From the NCBI GenBank assembly GCA_937877595.1, contig CALFIY010000043.1, positions 1 through 40,103 of the forward strand: 40,103 nucleotides of DNA, given 5' to 3'. This document shows, piece by piece, positions 18,126 through 24,640 of this stretch. A model generated the notes under the pieces. The model was not told the DNA's origin and made no database searches. It saw nothing but the letters and a program-made list of their open reading frames with translations. This DNA is from an uncultured Prevotella sp. GTDB taxonomy: Bacteria; Bacteroidota; Bacteroidia; Bacteroidales; Bacteroidaceae. Made by a program: the position numbers and the translations under genes. Within the stretch, counting starts at the first letter, position 1, and each line of letters begins with the position of its first letter.

Positions 18126-18791
18126 ATGAAAAAACTTACTATCTTGGCAACGGCGTTGTTTGCCATAATGATGACTTTGAACGGCTGTATGGGAAAGACA
18201 CAGCCTGTTCCGTTCGACAACGGCGACAGTCTGGATGCCGAAGCGCTAAAGGATCCAACAGTGTATGGCATCTGCGGACAGGAGACAGCAATGAACACAC
18301 TGCAACTCATCAATGACCTCGGCGATACCATAGTGTTCGACATATCAGAGGCCAATGAAACAGGAAAGGTGCTTGGCGGACTGCAGGCTGGCGAGCGCCT
18401 TGTCGTAGTGCCCGGAAGTCAGGAAGGAGTGGCTGCCATGGTAATCAACCAAGGAGCGCTGCTCGGCGACTGGGTGATGCCAAATCCCCTGGACGGAAGT
18501 TCGGAAATGGGCTTCAGCATAAAGGAAGGCGGCATTGCAGAGGGAATCGAACAGAGTTCCCTAAGTTACAAGACGTGGAAACTGGTGAAAGGCCAACTGG
18601 AATTCTACTGCATACGCGAAGGTGGTGGCGACCAGGAAGAGTACAATATGTACGACATCATTTCTCTCGGTCCCGACTCGCTTGTGCTGAAAGATGCCGA
18701 CGATACCTATCGCTACGGAAGGCTGCAGGAGCATAAACTCGACTCCGACATAAAACTGGAAGACGTATCGGAAGACGACTATAGGATTTAA
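18126..18791 (+). CDS. Putative lipoprotein of unknown function
   Basis: A 221-residue protein with a lipoprotein signal peptide: basic MKK, a hydrophobic stretch to residue 18, and a lipobox LNGC with C21 as the lipidated residue. The mature part is acidic and appears to be mostly beta strands, with a repeated short pattern of strand plus glycine turn (VVVPGSQEGVAAMV, LGDWVMPNPLDGSSEMGFSI, YDIISLGPDSLVL). This suggests a lipocalin-like small barrel as found in several Bacteroidota lipoproteins, but I do not recognise a named family. It lies 38 bases after mazG and 36 before rnz. Likely membrane-anchored facing the periplasm. No function is proposed. Confidence 0.75.
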   Translation: MKKLTILATALFAIMMTLNGCMGKTQPVPFDNGDSLDAEALKDPTVYGICGQETAMNTLQLINDLGDTIVFDISEANETGKVLGGLQAGERLVVVPGSQEGVAAMVINQGALLGDWVMPNPLDGSSEMGFSIKEGGIAEGIEQSSLSYKTWKLVKGQLEFYCIREGGGDQEEYNMYDIISLGPDSLVLKDADDTYRYGRLQEHKLDSDIKLEDVSEDDYRI

Positions 18792-18827
18792 CGCCGACAG
18801 CGGCAACGATGGCCTTATAGTATCTCC

Positions 18828-19742
18828 ATGGAACCATTCAATATCTATATTCTTGGGTGTGGCAGCGCCATTCCCAACCGGAGGCACAACACTTCGGCAC
18901 AGGTGGTGGAACTGAGAGGCAAGCAGTTTCTCGTTGACTGTGGCGAGGGAACGCAGATGTGGCTTCAGCGTTCGCACGTGAAGTTCAACCGACTGCAGGC
19001 TGTGTTTATCAGTCATCTGCACGGCGACCACTGCTTCGGGCTTATCGGTATGATAAGCACCTTCGGACTGCTTGGGCGTACGGCATCGCTGTCGGTATAT
19101 GCCCCTGCAGAATTGCAGCCGCTGCTCGACGCACAGTTGGCTCTGTTCTGTCGCGGACTGGAATTCAGCATTGATTTTCATGCCGTGGATACTACGAAGC
19201 ATCAGATTATCTACGAAGACCGGTCGCTCACGGTAGAATCGCTGCCGCTGGAGCATCGCATGCCATGCTGCGGATTTATTTTCAGGGAAAAACCGACCTT
19301 GCCACATATCAGGCGTGACATGATAGACTTCTATCATATTCCATTGAGCCAGATAAACAATATCAAGGCCGGCGCCGACTGGATTACAGAGGATGGAGAG
19401 ATGGTGGAAAACAGCAGGCTCGTGACAAGTGCCGACAGTCCAAGAAGTTACGCCTACTGCAGCGACACAAGATATATGGCTGGTCTGCATGAGAGACTGA
19501 AAGGCGTGACGGCGCTGTATCACGAGAGCACCTACGCCGACGACATGATAGCCATGGCCGAAAAGTATTTCCACTCCACGGCACGGCAGGCCGCAACGGT
19601 GGCGCGCGATGCAGGCGTGGACAGACTGATACTGGGCCACTACTCATCACGTTACGAGGATGAGAGTGTGCTGCTTGACGAGGCGCAACAGGTATTCCCC
19701 AATGCCCAACTGAGCAAAGAGGGAATGGTGATAGAGTTGTAA
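18828..19742 (+). CDS. rnz: Ribonuclease Z
   Basis: Zinc-dependent metallo-beta-lactamase-fold endonuclease that trims tRNA 3' trailers. The 304 residues match the short bacterial form. The metal motif HLHGDH is at residues 63-68 (ISHLHGDHCFGL), followed by YCSDTRYM and the HESTYADD motif, and GHYSSRY with the last zinc histidine near the C-terminus. The N-terminal GCGSAIPNRRHN is also family-typical. This organism must trim tRNAs without encoded CCA, such as the tRNA-Ser in this window, which suits such an enzyme. Last gene after mazG and the lipoprotein; its stop is three bases from that of hisB on the other strand. Confidence 0.94.
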   Translation: MEPFNIYILGCGSAIPNRRHNTSAQVVELRGKQFLVDCGEGTQMWLQRSHVKFNRLQAVFISHLHGDHCFGLIGMISTFGLLGRTASLSVYAPAELQPLLDAQLALFCRGLEFSIDFHAVDTTKHQIIYEDRSLTVESLPLEHRMPCCGFIFREKPTLPHIRRDMIDFYHIPLSQINNIKAGADWITEDGEMVENSRLVTSADSPRSYAYCSDTRYMAGLHERLKGVTALYHESTYADDMIAMAEKYFHSTARQAATVARDAGVDRLILGHYSSRYEDESVLLDEAQQVFPNAQLSKEGMVIEL

Positions 19743-19745
19743 GTC

Positions 19746-20807
19746 TTAGAGAGTTCCCTTGGTGCTGGGCAGTTCGTAGTGGAAGATGTCGCGACGGACG
19801 GCCATGCGCAATGCCCGTGCAAGGGCTTTGAAAATACCTTCTATCTTGTGATGCTCGTTTGTGCCCTCGGCACGTATGTTGAGGTTCATAAGCGAGGCAT
19901 CGCTCAGACTCTTGAAGAAATGGAGGAACATTTCTGTGGGTACGTCGCCGACATGCTCACGGTGGAACTCTGCATCCCACACAAGCCATGGGCGTCCACC
20001 AAAGTCAAGGGCTACGGTAGCCATGCAGTCGTCCATGGGTAGGCAGAAGCCATAGCGCTCTATGCCGCGCTTGTCGCCAAGAGCCTTGCGGATACATTCG
20101 CCAAGGGCCAATGCCGTGTCTTCAATGGTGTGGTGCTCGTCGACGTTCAGATCGCCGTTGGTGTGTATGGTAAGATCCATCATTCCGTGGCGGCCAATCT
20201 GCTCGAGCATGTGGTCGAAAAATCCAAGACCAGTATGAATGTTGCATTTTCCGCTGCCGTCGATGTTGAGACGCACGAGTATGTCGGTCTCCTTAGTGGT
20301 GCGGCGTATCTCGGCACAGCGCTCGCCAGCGAAAATCTGCTCTGTGACGGTGCGCCAATCGCCTATCTCAGCAAACTTGCAACCGATATTCTTGGCAAAC
20401 TGACGGTCGCTGTCGCGGTCGCCAATGACGTAACTGCCGGCAATGTCGTATTGGGCGTCGTGGAGATATTTCTCTACAAGACCTGTGGCGGGCTTACGGG
20501 TAGGAGCATTGTCCGTAGGGAAATGGGTGTCGATGAGAATTTCGTCGAAAGTGACGCCTTCGCCTTCCAACGTCTGAAGTATGAAATTCTGAACAGGCCA
20601 GAAAGTATGTTCTGGAAACGCATCGGTGCCAAGCCCGTCCTGATTGCTAACCATGACAAACAGGAAATCGGTGTGCTGGCGAAGGAAAGCCAAACTGCTG
20701 ATGGCTCCTGGTACAAACTGCAGTTTTTCAAATGAGTCAATCTGCTCGTCGGCAGGCTCGCGGATAATAGTACCGTCGCGGTCGATGAAAAGAATGCGTC
20801 TCGTCAT
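19746..20807 (-). CDS. hisB: Bifunctional histidinol-phosphatase / imidazoleglycerol-phosphate dehydratase
   Basis: Catalyses two steps of histidine synthesis. Residues 1 to about 160 are the HAD-type phosphatase (FIDRDGTI with nucleophile D9 and D11; a late [14 protein letters not shown]). Residues from about 167 are the dehydratase, with the manganese-binding histidine motifs [28 protein letters not shown] and [19 protein letters not shown]. The 353-residue fused form is the E. coli and Bacteroidota type. It follows the membrane-protein gene by three bases. No other his gene is in the window, although in many Bacteroidota hisG, hisD, hisC and hisB are adjacent. Confidence 0.96.
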   Translation of the reverse strand: MTRRILFIDRDGTIIREPADEQIDSFEKLQFVPGAISSLAFLRQHTDFLFVMVSNQDGLGTDAFPEHTFWPVQNFILQTLEGEGVTFDEILIDTHFPTDNAPTRKPATGLVEKYLHDAQYDIAGSYVIGDRDSDRQFAKNIGCKFAEIGDWRTVTEQIFAGERCAEIRRTTKETDILVRLNIDGSGKCNIHTGLGFFDHMLEQIGRHGMMDLTIHTNGDLNVDEHHTIEDTALALGECIRKALGDKRGIERYGFCLPMDDCMATVALDFGGRPWLVWDAEFHREHVGDVPTEMFLHFFKSLSDASLMNLNIRAEGTNEHHKIEGIFKALARALRMAVRRDIFHYELPSTKGTL

Positions 20808-20810
20808 ATT

Positions 20811-21689
20811 CTATTGTAGATTTTCTGTGTGTTGCCGCTCTTCGGCTTCAACGGTGCCATAGGCAAAGTAACTGGTGAAGAGCAGTGGCGCTGTGGTGTA
20901 GAACGACATGCCGCCTGCTATGAGGAATGTGGCAAGCGACAGCCATGAAATGTAGGATGGCATCCCGTCGGGGTCGCCGGAAAGAGTGCCAAGGAAAGAG
21001 GTGATGCTGGCAATGCTGAGAACTATGGCAGGCAGTACGACAACTGCGGTGCAGAGCAGCAACGTAGCGTATGTGATAAACCATACGCTGAAAAGTTTGC
21101 CCCAGTGGCGGAATCCTATGGAATAGCCGTGCCAGAGCAAAGGCCAGAAACCTGCCGTGGTATAGACATATTTTGTGGAGGTATAGAATAATGGGACAAG
21201 CAGTATGACAAGCAGCAGTAGCACTATGCAACATGCGACAATGGTCGTGATGGGTGAGAAATGGCTTTTCAGCAGATAGCCTCCGTATATTATTAATAAG
21301 GTGGGAACCATCACGAGAACGGTATTGAAAAACAAAGCCTTGACGATACGCCACGTGAGTCGCCCGTTGAATGATATCCATCGGGTGGGAGAGGGAATGG
21401 CATCGCTCTCAGAGTGTTGGCGGAGCAGGTCGGCCACGATGGCTATGGCAGTCGTTATGGCTGCCAGTTCTATTATGCTGAGTACAACGGCAGTGCAAAA
21501 CGATAAAACGGTAGGGTTGGCGCGAGTGACAATGGCGAGCGTGGCTTGAAGGGCATAGGCTATGGCAAAGAGCAGCACCCATGGCCACGAGGCACGAAAC
21601 ACGGTGCGGAGATTGCTGAAGTACAAACCAAAACCGGCTGCAATCACTCCGCGATAGCCTCTGATCTTTTGGTGGATGTAATTTGACAT
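20811..21689 (-). CDS. Multi-pass membrane protein of unknown function
   Basis: A 292-residue protein with about six predicted membrane helices: starting near residue 34 (WPWVLLFAIAYALQ), 62, 114 (LFFNTVLVMVPTLLIIYGGY), 145 (a very hydrophobic run of I, V and L), 203 and 254. A short basic N-terminus and an acidic C-terminal tail face the cytoplasm by the positive-inside rule. I do not recognise a family; it looks like a typical Bacteroidales hypothetical membrane protein. It has its own promoter (TTTG, 19 bases, TACCTTTG at 21772-21742) and precedes hisB by three bases, so hisB is probably expressed from that promoter. A link with histidine metabolism is not shown. Confidence 0.8.
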   Translation of the reverse strand: MSNYIHQKIRGYRGVIAAGFGLYFSNLRTVFRASWPWVLLFAIAYALQATLAIVTRANPTVLSFCTAVVLSIIELAAITTAIAIVADLLRQHSESDAIPSPTRWISFNGRLTWRIVKALFFNTVLVMVPTLLIIYGGYLLKSHFSPITTIVACCIVLLLLVILLVPLFYTSTKYVYTTAGFWPLLWHGYSIGFRHWGKLFSVWFITYATLLLCTAVVVLPAIVLSIASITSFLGTLSGDPDGMPSYISWLSLATFLIAGGMSFYTTAPLLFTSYFAYGTVEAEERQHTENLQ

Positions 21690-21741
21690 CGGATAAGTTG
21701 GGTAGGATTTATTTTTCTTATCGTTACTAAGTTCACCTCAG

Positions 21742-21772
21742 CAAAGGTACATATTTCAATTGGAAGAGCAAA
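21742..21772 (-). promoter_or_regulatory. Promoter of the membrane protein-hisB unit
   Basis: Minus-strand TTTG (21772-21769), 19 bases, TACCTTTG (21749-21742). The leader is about 50 bases. No histidine-rich leader peptide or attenuator is visible in it. Confidence 0.75.
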
Positions 21773-21825
21773 AAAATAATCCCTAAATCATCTTTTGATA
21801 TCATCTGTTGCCATAATGTATACAC

Positions 21826-21868
21826 AAAAAGACAGGAACATTGTCCGCTGTGGACTTCTGTTCCTGAC
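21826..21868 (-). terminator. Intrinsic terminator of the rpmB-rpmG-DUF4295 operon
   Basis: CAGGAACA (21833-21840) pairs with TGTTCCTG (21859-21866), with a further inner GTCC/GGAC pairing. On the minus strand the hairpin is followed by TCTTTTTG. It lies about 35 bases beyond the DUF4295 stop. Confidence 0.75.
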
Positions 21869-21902
21869 TCTTTTATCTTTGTGTTTAAAGGATTCTAAGA
21901 AA

Positions 21903-22061
21903 TTAGTTCTTGAAGAAGTCCTTTACAGCCTCGTTTGGCACCATCTGCTCATCGAAGATGTAAGCGCCAGTCTTGGGGCTCTTCACCATCTTGATAACCT
22001 TTGTGTATGCGCGACCATCCTTTGAACCTTCATGGAGGGTAGCAACGGTTTTCTTTGCCAT
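21903..22061 (-). CDS. DUF4295 family small ribosome-associated protein
   Basis: A 52-residue basic protein starting MAKKTVATLHEGSKDGRAYT and ending VKDFFKN, recognised as DUF4295. It is encoded after rpmB and rpmG, as is usual in Bacteroidota. From memory, this family was identified as a Bacteroidota-specific large-subunit protein (named bL38) in a Flavobacterium ribosome structure; I cannot check that here. In many relatives ftsY follows; here a terminator does. The start ATG is 40 bases after the rpmG stop. The call is strong from sequence and context. Confidence 0.88.
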   Translation of the reverse strand: MAKKTVATLHEGSKDGRAYTKVIKMVKSPKTGAYIFDEQMVPNEAVKDFFKN

Positions 22062-22101
22062 GACTCTTTACTTGATTTTATTTGCTATTCTTTACCCCTT
22101 A

Positions 22102-22293
22102 TTATTTGATTTCCTTGTGCACTGTCATGCGCTTCAGGATGGGGTTGTACTTCTTAAGTTCCAGACGCTCCGGGGTGTTCTTGCGGTTCTTCACCGTAAT
22201 GTAGCGGCTTGTGCCGGGCAGACCACTCTCTTTCATCTCGGTGCATTCCAAAATAACCTGCACGCGATTGCCTTTTGCTTTCTTGTTTGCCAT
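22102..22293 (-). CDS. rpmG: Ribosomal protein bL33
   Basis: Large-subunit protein near the E site. Its 63 residues start [19 protein letters not shown], with the [23 protein letters not shown] core of bL33. The four zinc-binding cysteines of the C+ form are absent (a single cysteine remains), so it is a zinc-independent C- type. It follows rpmB by five bases and precedes DUF4295. Confidence 0.96.
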   Translation of the reverse strand: MANKKAKGNRVQVILECTEMKESGLPGTSRYITVKNRKNTPERLELKKYNPILKRMTVHKEIK

Positions 22294-22298
22294 AGTCG

Positions 22299-22562
22299 TT
22301 AGTCTCCTATTACTTTAATGTCCTTCCAGTCGACATATCCCTTGGCAACAGCCTGCTTCAGGGCAGCGTCCAGTCCTACCTTGTTAATCATACGCAGACC
22401 AGCAGCACTGATCTTCAACTGAATCCAGCAAGCCTCCTCAACGTAGTAGAACTTCTTGCTGAACAGGTTTACATCAAAGACGCGCTTTGTGCGGTGCTTT
22501 GAGTGCGACACATTGTTACCACGCTGTGCCGTCTTTCCCGTAATCTGACAAATCTTCGACAT
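22299..22562 (-). CDS. rpmB: Ribosomal protein bL28
   Basis: Large-subunit protein of 87 residues, with the typical start [20 protein letters not shown] and the [13 protein letters not shown] segment, ending in the [20 protein letters not shown] region. First gene of the bL28-bL33-DUF4295 operon. A TACTTTTG -7 box lies about 56 bases upstream. It is the paired form with bL33 seen across Bacteroidota. Confidence 0.96.
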   Translation of the reverse strand: MSKICQITGKTAQRGNNVSHSKHRTKRVFDVNLFSKKFYYVEEACWIQLKISAAGLRMINKVGLDAALKQAVAKGYVDWKDIKVIGD

Positions 22563-22617
22563 TGATATCTACTTATTTTATGTGTTCCGTAATTTGTTAC
22601 TTACTCCAAACAGGGTG

Positions 22618-22625
22618 CAAAAGTA
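22618..22625 (-). promoter_or_regulatory. -7 box of the rpmB operon promoter
   Basis: TACTTTTG on the minus strand, about 56 bases before the rpmB ATG. The -33 region has no clear TTTG or TTG at 19-21 bases. Confidence 0.6.
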
Positions 22626-22735
22626 CGCATTTTAATTGATAACAGAAAAACGCGAGTTAATATTTGTAACATTCTTAATATTTTTTAACCTATGTGCGTC
22701 TTTATGTAACTACTCAGTCATTTTGGGAAAGGGCA

Positions 22736-22752
22736 GAAATGATTATCATTTC
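22736..22752. other. Perfect 17-base palindrome in the gap before the rpmB promoter
   Basis: GAAATGATTATCATTTC has two 8-base arms around a single base. It lies in the otherwise unremarkable 277-base gap between the histidine kinase stop and rpmB. It slightly resembles Fur-type sites (TGATWATCA core) but could be any dimeric-regulator site or chance. No clear terminator for the kinase operon is visible in this gap. Confidence 0.5.
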
Positions 22753-22839
22753 AAGTCTCGCATACGCTCAACTTGCAGTAGTTGGGTAATATGGAGATGT
22801 GGAGGTAAAGTAGGGATGACAGAGAAGTTACCCTTTATG

Positions 22840-24621
22840 TTATCTAACAGTTTGCTGTTTCAGTGGGAGTTGCACTACAAAGCGTGAGCCTTTGCCTGTG
22901 TAAGTGGTGTCATAGCACACTGTTCCACCAAGTCTGCTTGCCATTGTGCGGCTCATTGGGAGCCCGAGGCCAAGACCGTCCTTGAAACTGTCAAGTTTTA
23001 CGAAGCGTTCGAAGATGTGTTCTGTCTCTTCCTGCGGAATGCCCTGTCCGTGGTCGGTAACCGTAATGGTCAGTGTAGTGGTGTCGGCAGTGGCATGGAG
23101 CAGCACATGCTCTCCGTTGGGCGTGTTTTTCACGGCATTGTCAAGCAGTGGAGTCAGCGTGCGGCGCAGTGTACGCTTGTGGCTGACGATAGTAAATGAG
23201 TCGTCGAATGTGGTGGTAATCTCAATGATGTTCTTGTCGATGTTGTTTGCCAAGCAGAACTCGTTGACCATTTCCGCCAAAGTTTCATTAATGTGAACTT
23301 TGGTAAGTTCTGACTCGCTGACAGATGCTTCGCCTACAGACATTTCAAGCATTTGGTTGATCATTGTTGTGATGCGTGTGGTGTTGCGCATCATAGTGTC
23401 GGCAATATGGCTGCGCTCTTCAAGTGATATGTCGGAATCGGGGTCGGCCATTACCTGCGCAAAGCCGCTTATCACGTTGAGCGGAGTACGTACTTCGTGG
23501 CTGACGTTTTGGATGAAGGCAGTCTTCAGACGATCTGATTCAAGGGCGTGTTCGTAGGCAGCGCTCATATCATGGAGATGGCGGCGGCGTGAATGGACGA
23601 TGTATACCAGCGCTACTACAAGGAGTAAAAGCAGACAGGCTATCGCTATCAGCGCGTAGAGCCAGCGGCGTGCTGCCTGCTGCTTGGTCTCGTAGAGACG
23701 CAGTTCATTCTGTATTCCCTCCATGTTACCGCTGAGAATGACGCTGTTTAGCGAGTCGTTGGCTGCCACTTCCGCCTTTGTAACTTCATAAGCCTCTTTC
23801 CAGCGTCCTGCCGTGGCATATATCTCGGCAAGAGTGCTGTAGCGGTCGTCGTCGAATCCTTTACGCGCCTGCTGAATGGCTTCTTCAATACGTCCTTGGC
23901 TGGTGAGATAGTACACTTCAAGCGTGCGGGCGTGCACTGTGGAGTAGCCGCTGTCAATGCCAGCGCGATACGACTTGTAGCCTTCCAGGAAACGCTCCAT
24001 GTCGCCGAGATAGTAATAGGCAAGTGTGCGGCGTGCTTCTATGTCGAACACACGCTGTGGGGAAGTTTCGCGTGCTATGGACAGAGCCTTGTCGATAAGT
24101 GCAAGGGCTTCGTGCGGGTCTTGGTCCATTGCGATATTCACCAGGTTCATGTAGATGGGGGGCTGGCTTTCCTTATAGCCTTCGTCTTCCATCCGCTTGA
24201 TAACGTCGAGGAAACATCTCTTGGCAGCCTCCTTGTTGCCACAGTAGCGGTATATGTGTCCCATCATATTGATGGCCATATACATTTCCTTGTCAAGTTT
24301 GCGCTCTGTGAGTTCCTTTGAGAGTTGGGTGGCCAGTCGGTAGGCCTCAAAGATGCGTTGGCGGTTGAGTTGGAATACTATCTCGTTGCAGCGCTGAGTG
24401 TAGTAGGCATGGAGGTCGTTTTGCTGCAGGAGGTAGTCTTCCAATGCTTTTACAGCAATAAAGAAACGGGCACTGTCGCCGTCGTTGAAAGCATGGTGGA
24501 GAGAGTCGCGCAGTGTGATATATTCTGCCGACTCTTTGTAGTCATCGTCGGCAGCAATGGCGTACGTAGTGGCAAAACCTATGGTGATAATTGCTAACAG
24601 CAGTTTTCTGAGAAACATCAC
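22840..24621 (-). CDS. TPR-containing sensor histidine kinase
   Basis: A 593-residue membrane kinase. A signal peptide (residues 1-23) is followed by a periplasmic helical region with TPR-like repeats (about 30-300, e.g. YLGDMERFLEGYKSYRAG, LAEIYATAGRWKEAYEV). One membrane helix spans about 319-343. The dimerisation domain has the H-box VSHEVRTPLN with phosphoacceptor H375. The ATPase domain (about 480-590) has the N-box DNAVKNTPNG, DHGQGIP and DGLGLGLPM. There is no receiver or DNA-binding domain. It is the last gene after the GH31 enzyme (gap 19 bases). No response regulator is encoded in the window, so its partner is unknown. Ligand unknown; TPRs suggest sensing through a protein or peptide. 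Confidence 0.9.
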   Translation of the reverse strand: MMFLRKLLLAIITIGFATTYAIAADDDYKESAEYITLRDSLHHAFNDGDSARFFIAVKALEDYLLQQNDLHAYYTQRCNEIVFQLNRQRIFEAYRLATQLSKELTERKLDKEMYMAINMMGHIYRYCGNKEAAKRCFLDVIKRMEDEGYKESQPPIYMNLVNIAMDQDPHEALALIDKALSIARETSPQRVFDIEARRTLAYYYLGDMERFLEGYKSYRAGIDSGYSTVHARTLEVYYLTSQGRIEEAIQQARKGFDDDRYSTLAEIYATAGRWKEAYEVTKAEVAANDSLNSVILSGNMEGIQNELRLYETKQQAARRWLYALIAIACLLLLLVVALVYIVHSRRRHLHDMSAAYEHALESDRLKTAFIQNVSHEVRTPLNVISGFAQVMADPDSDISLEERSHIADTMMRNTTRITTMINQMLEMSVGEASVSESELTKVHINETLAEMVNEFCLANNIDKNIIEITTTFDDSFTIVSHKRTLRRTLTPLLDNAVKNTPNGEHVLLHATADTTTLTITVTDHGQGIPQEETEHIFERFVKLDSFKDGLGLGLPMSRTMASRLGGTVCYDTTYTGKGSRFVVQLPLKQQTVR

Positions 24622-24640
24622 GGGTTGTGTTTTTTGTTTT

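Noticed and set aside
22636..22887. Plus-strand frame of 83 codons in the rpmB upstream gap
   Set aside because: No promoter, no domain, and it runs into the kinase gene on the other strand.
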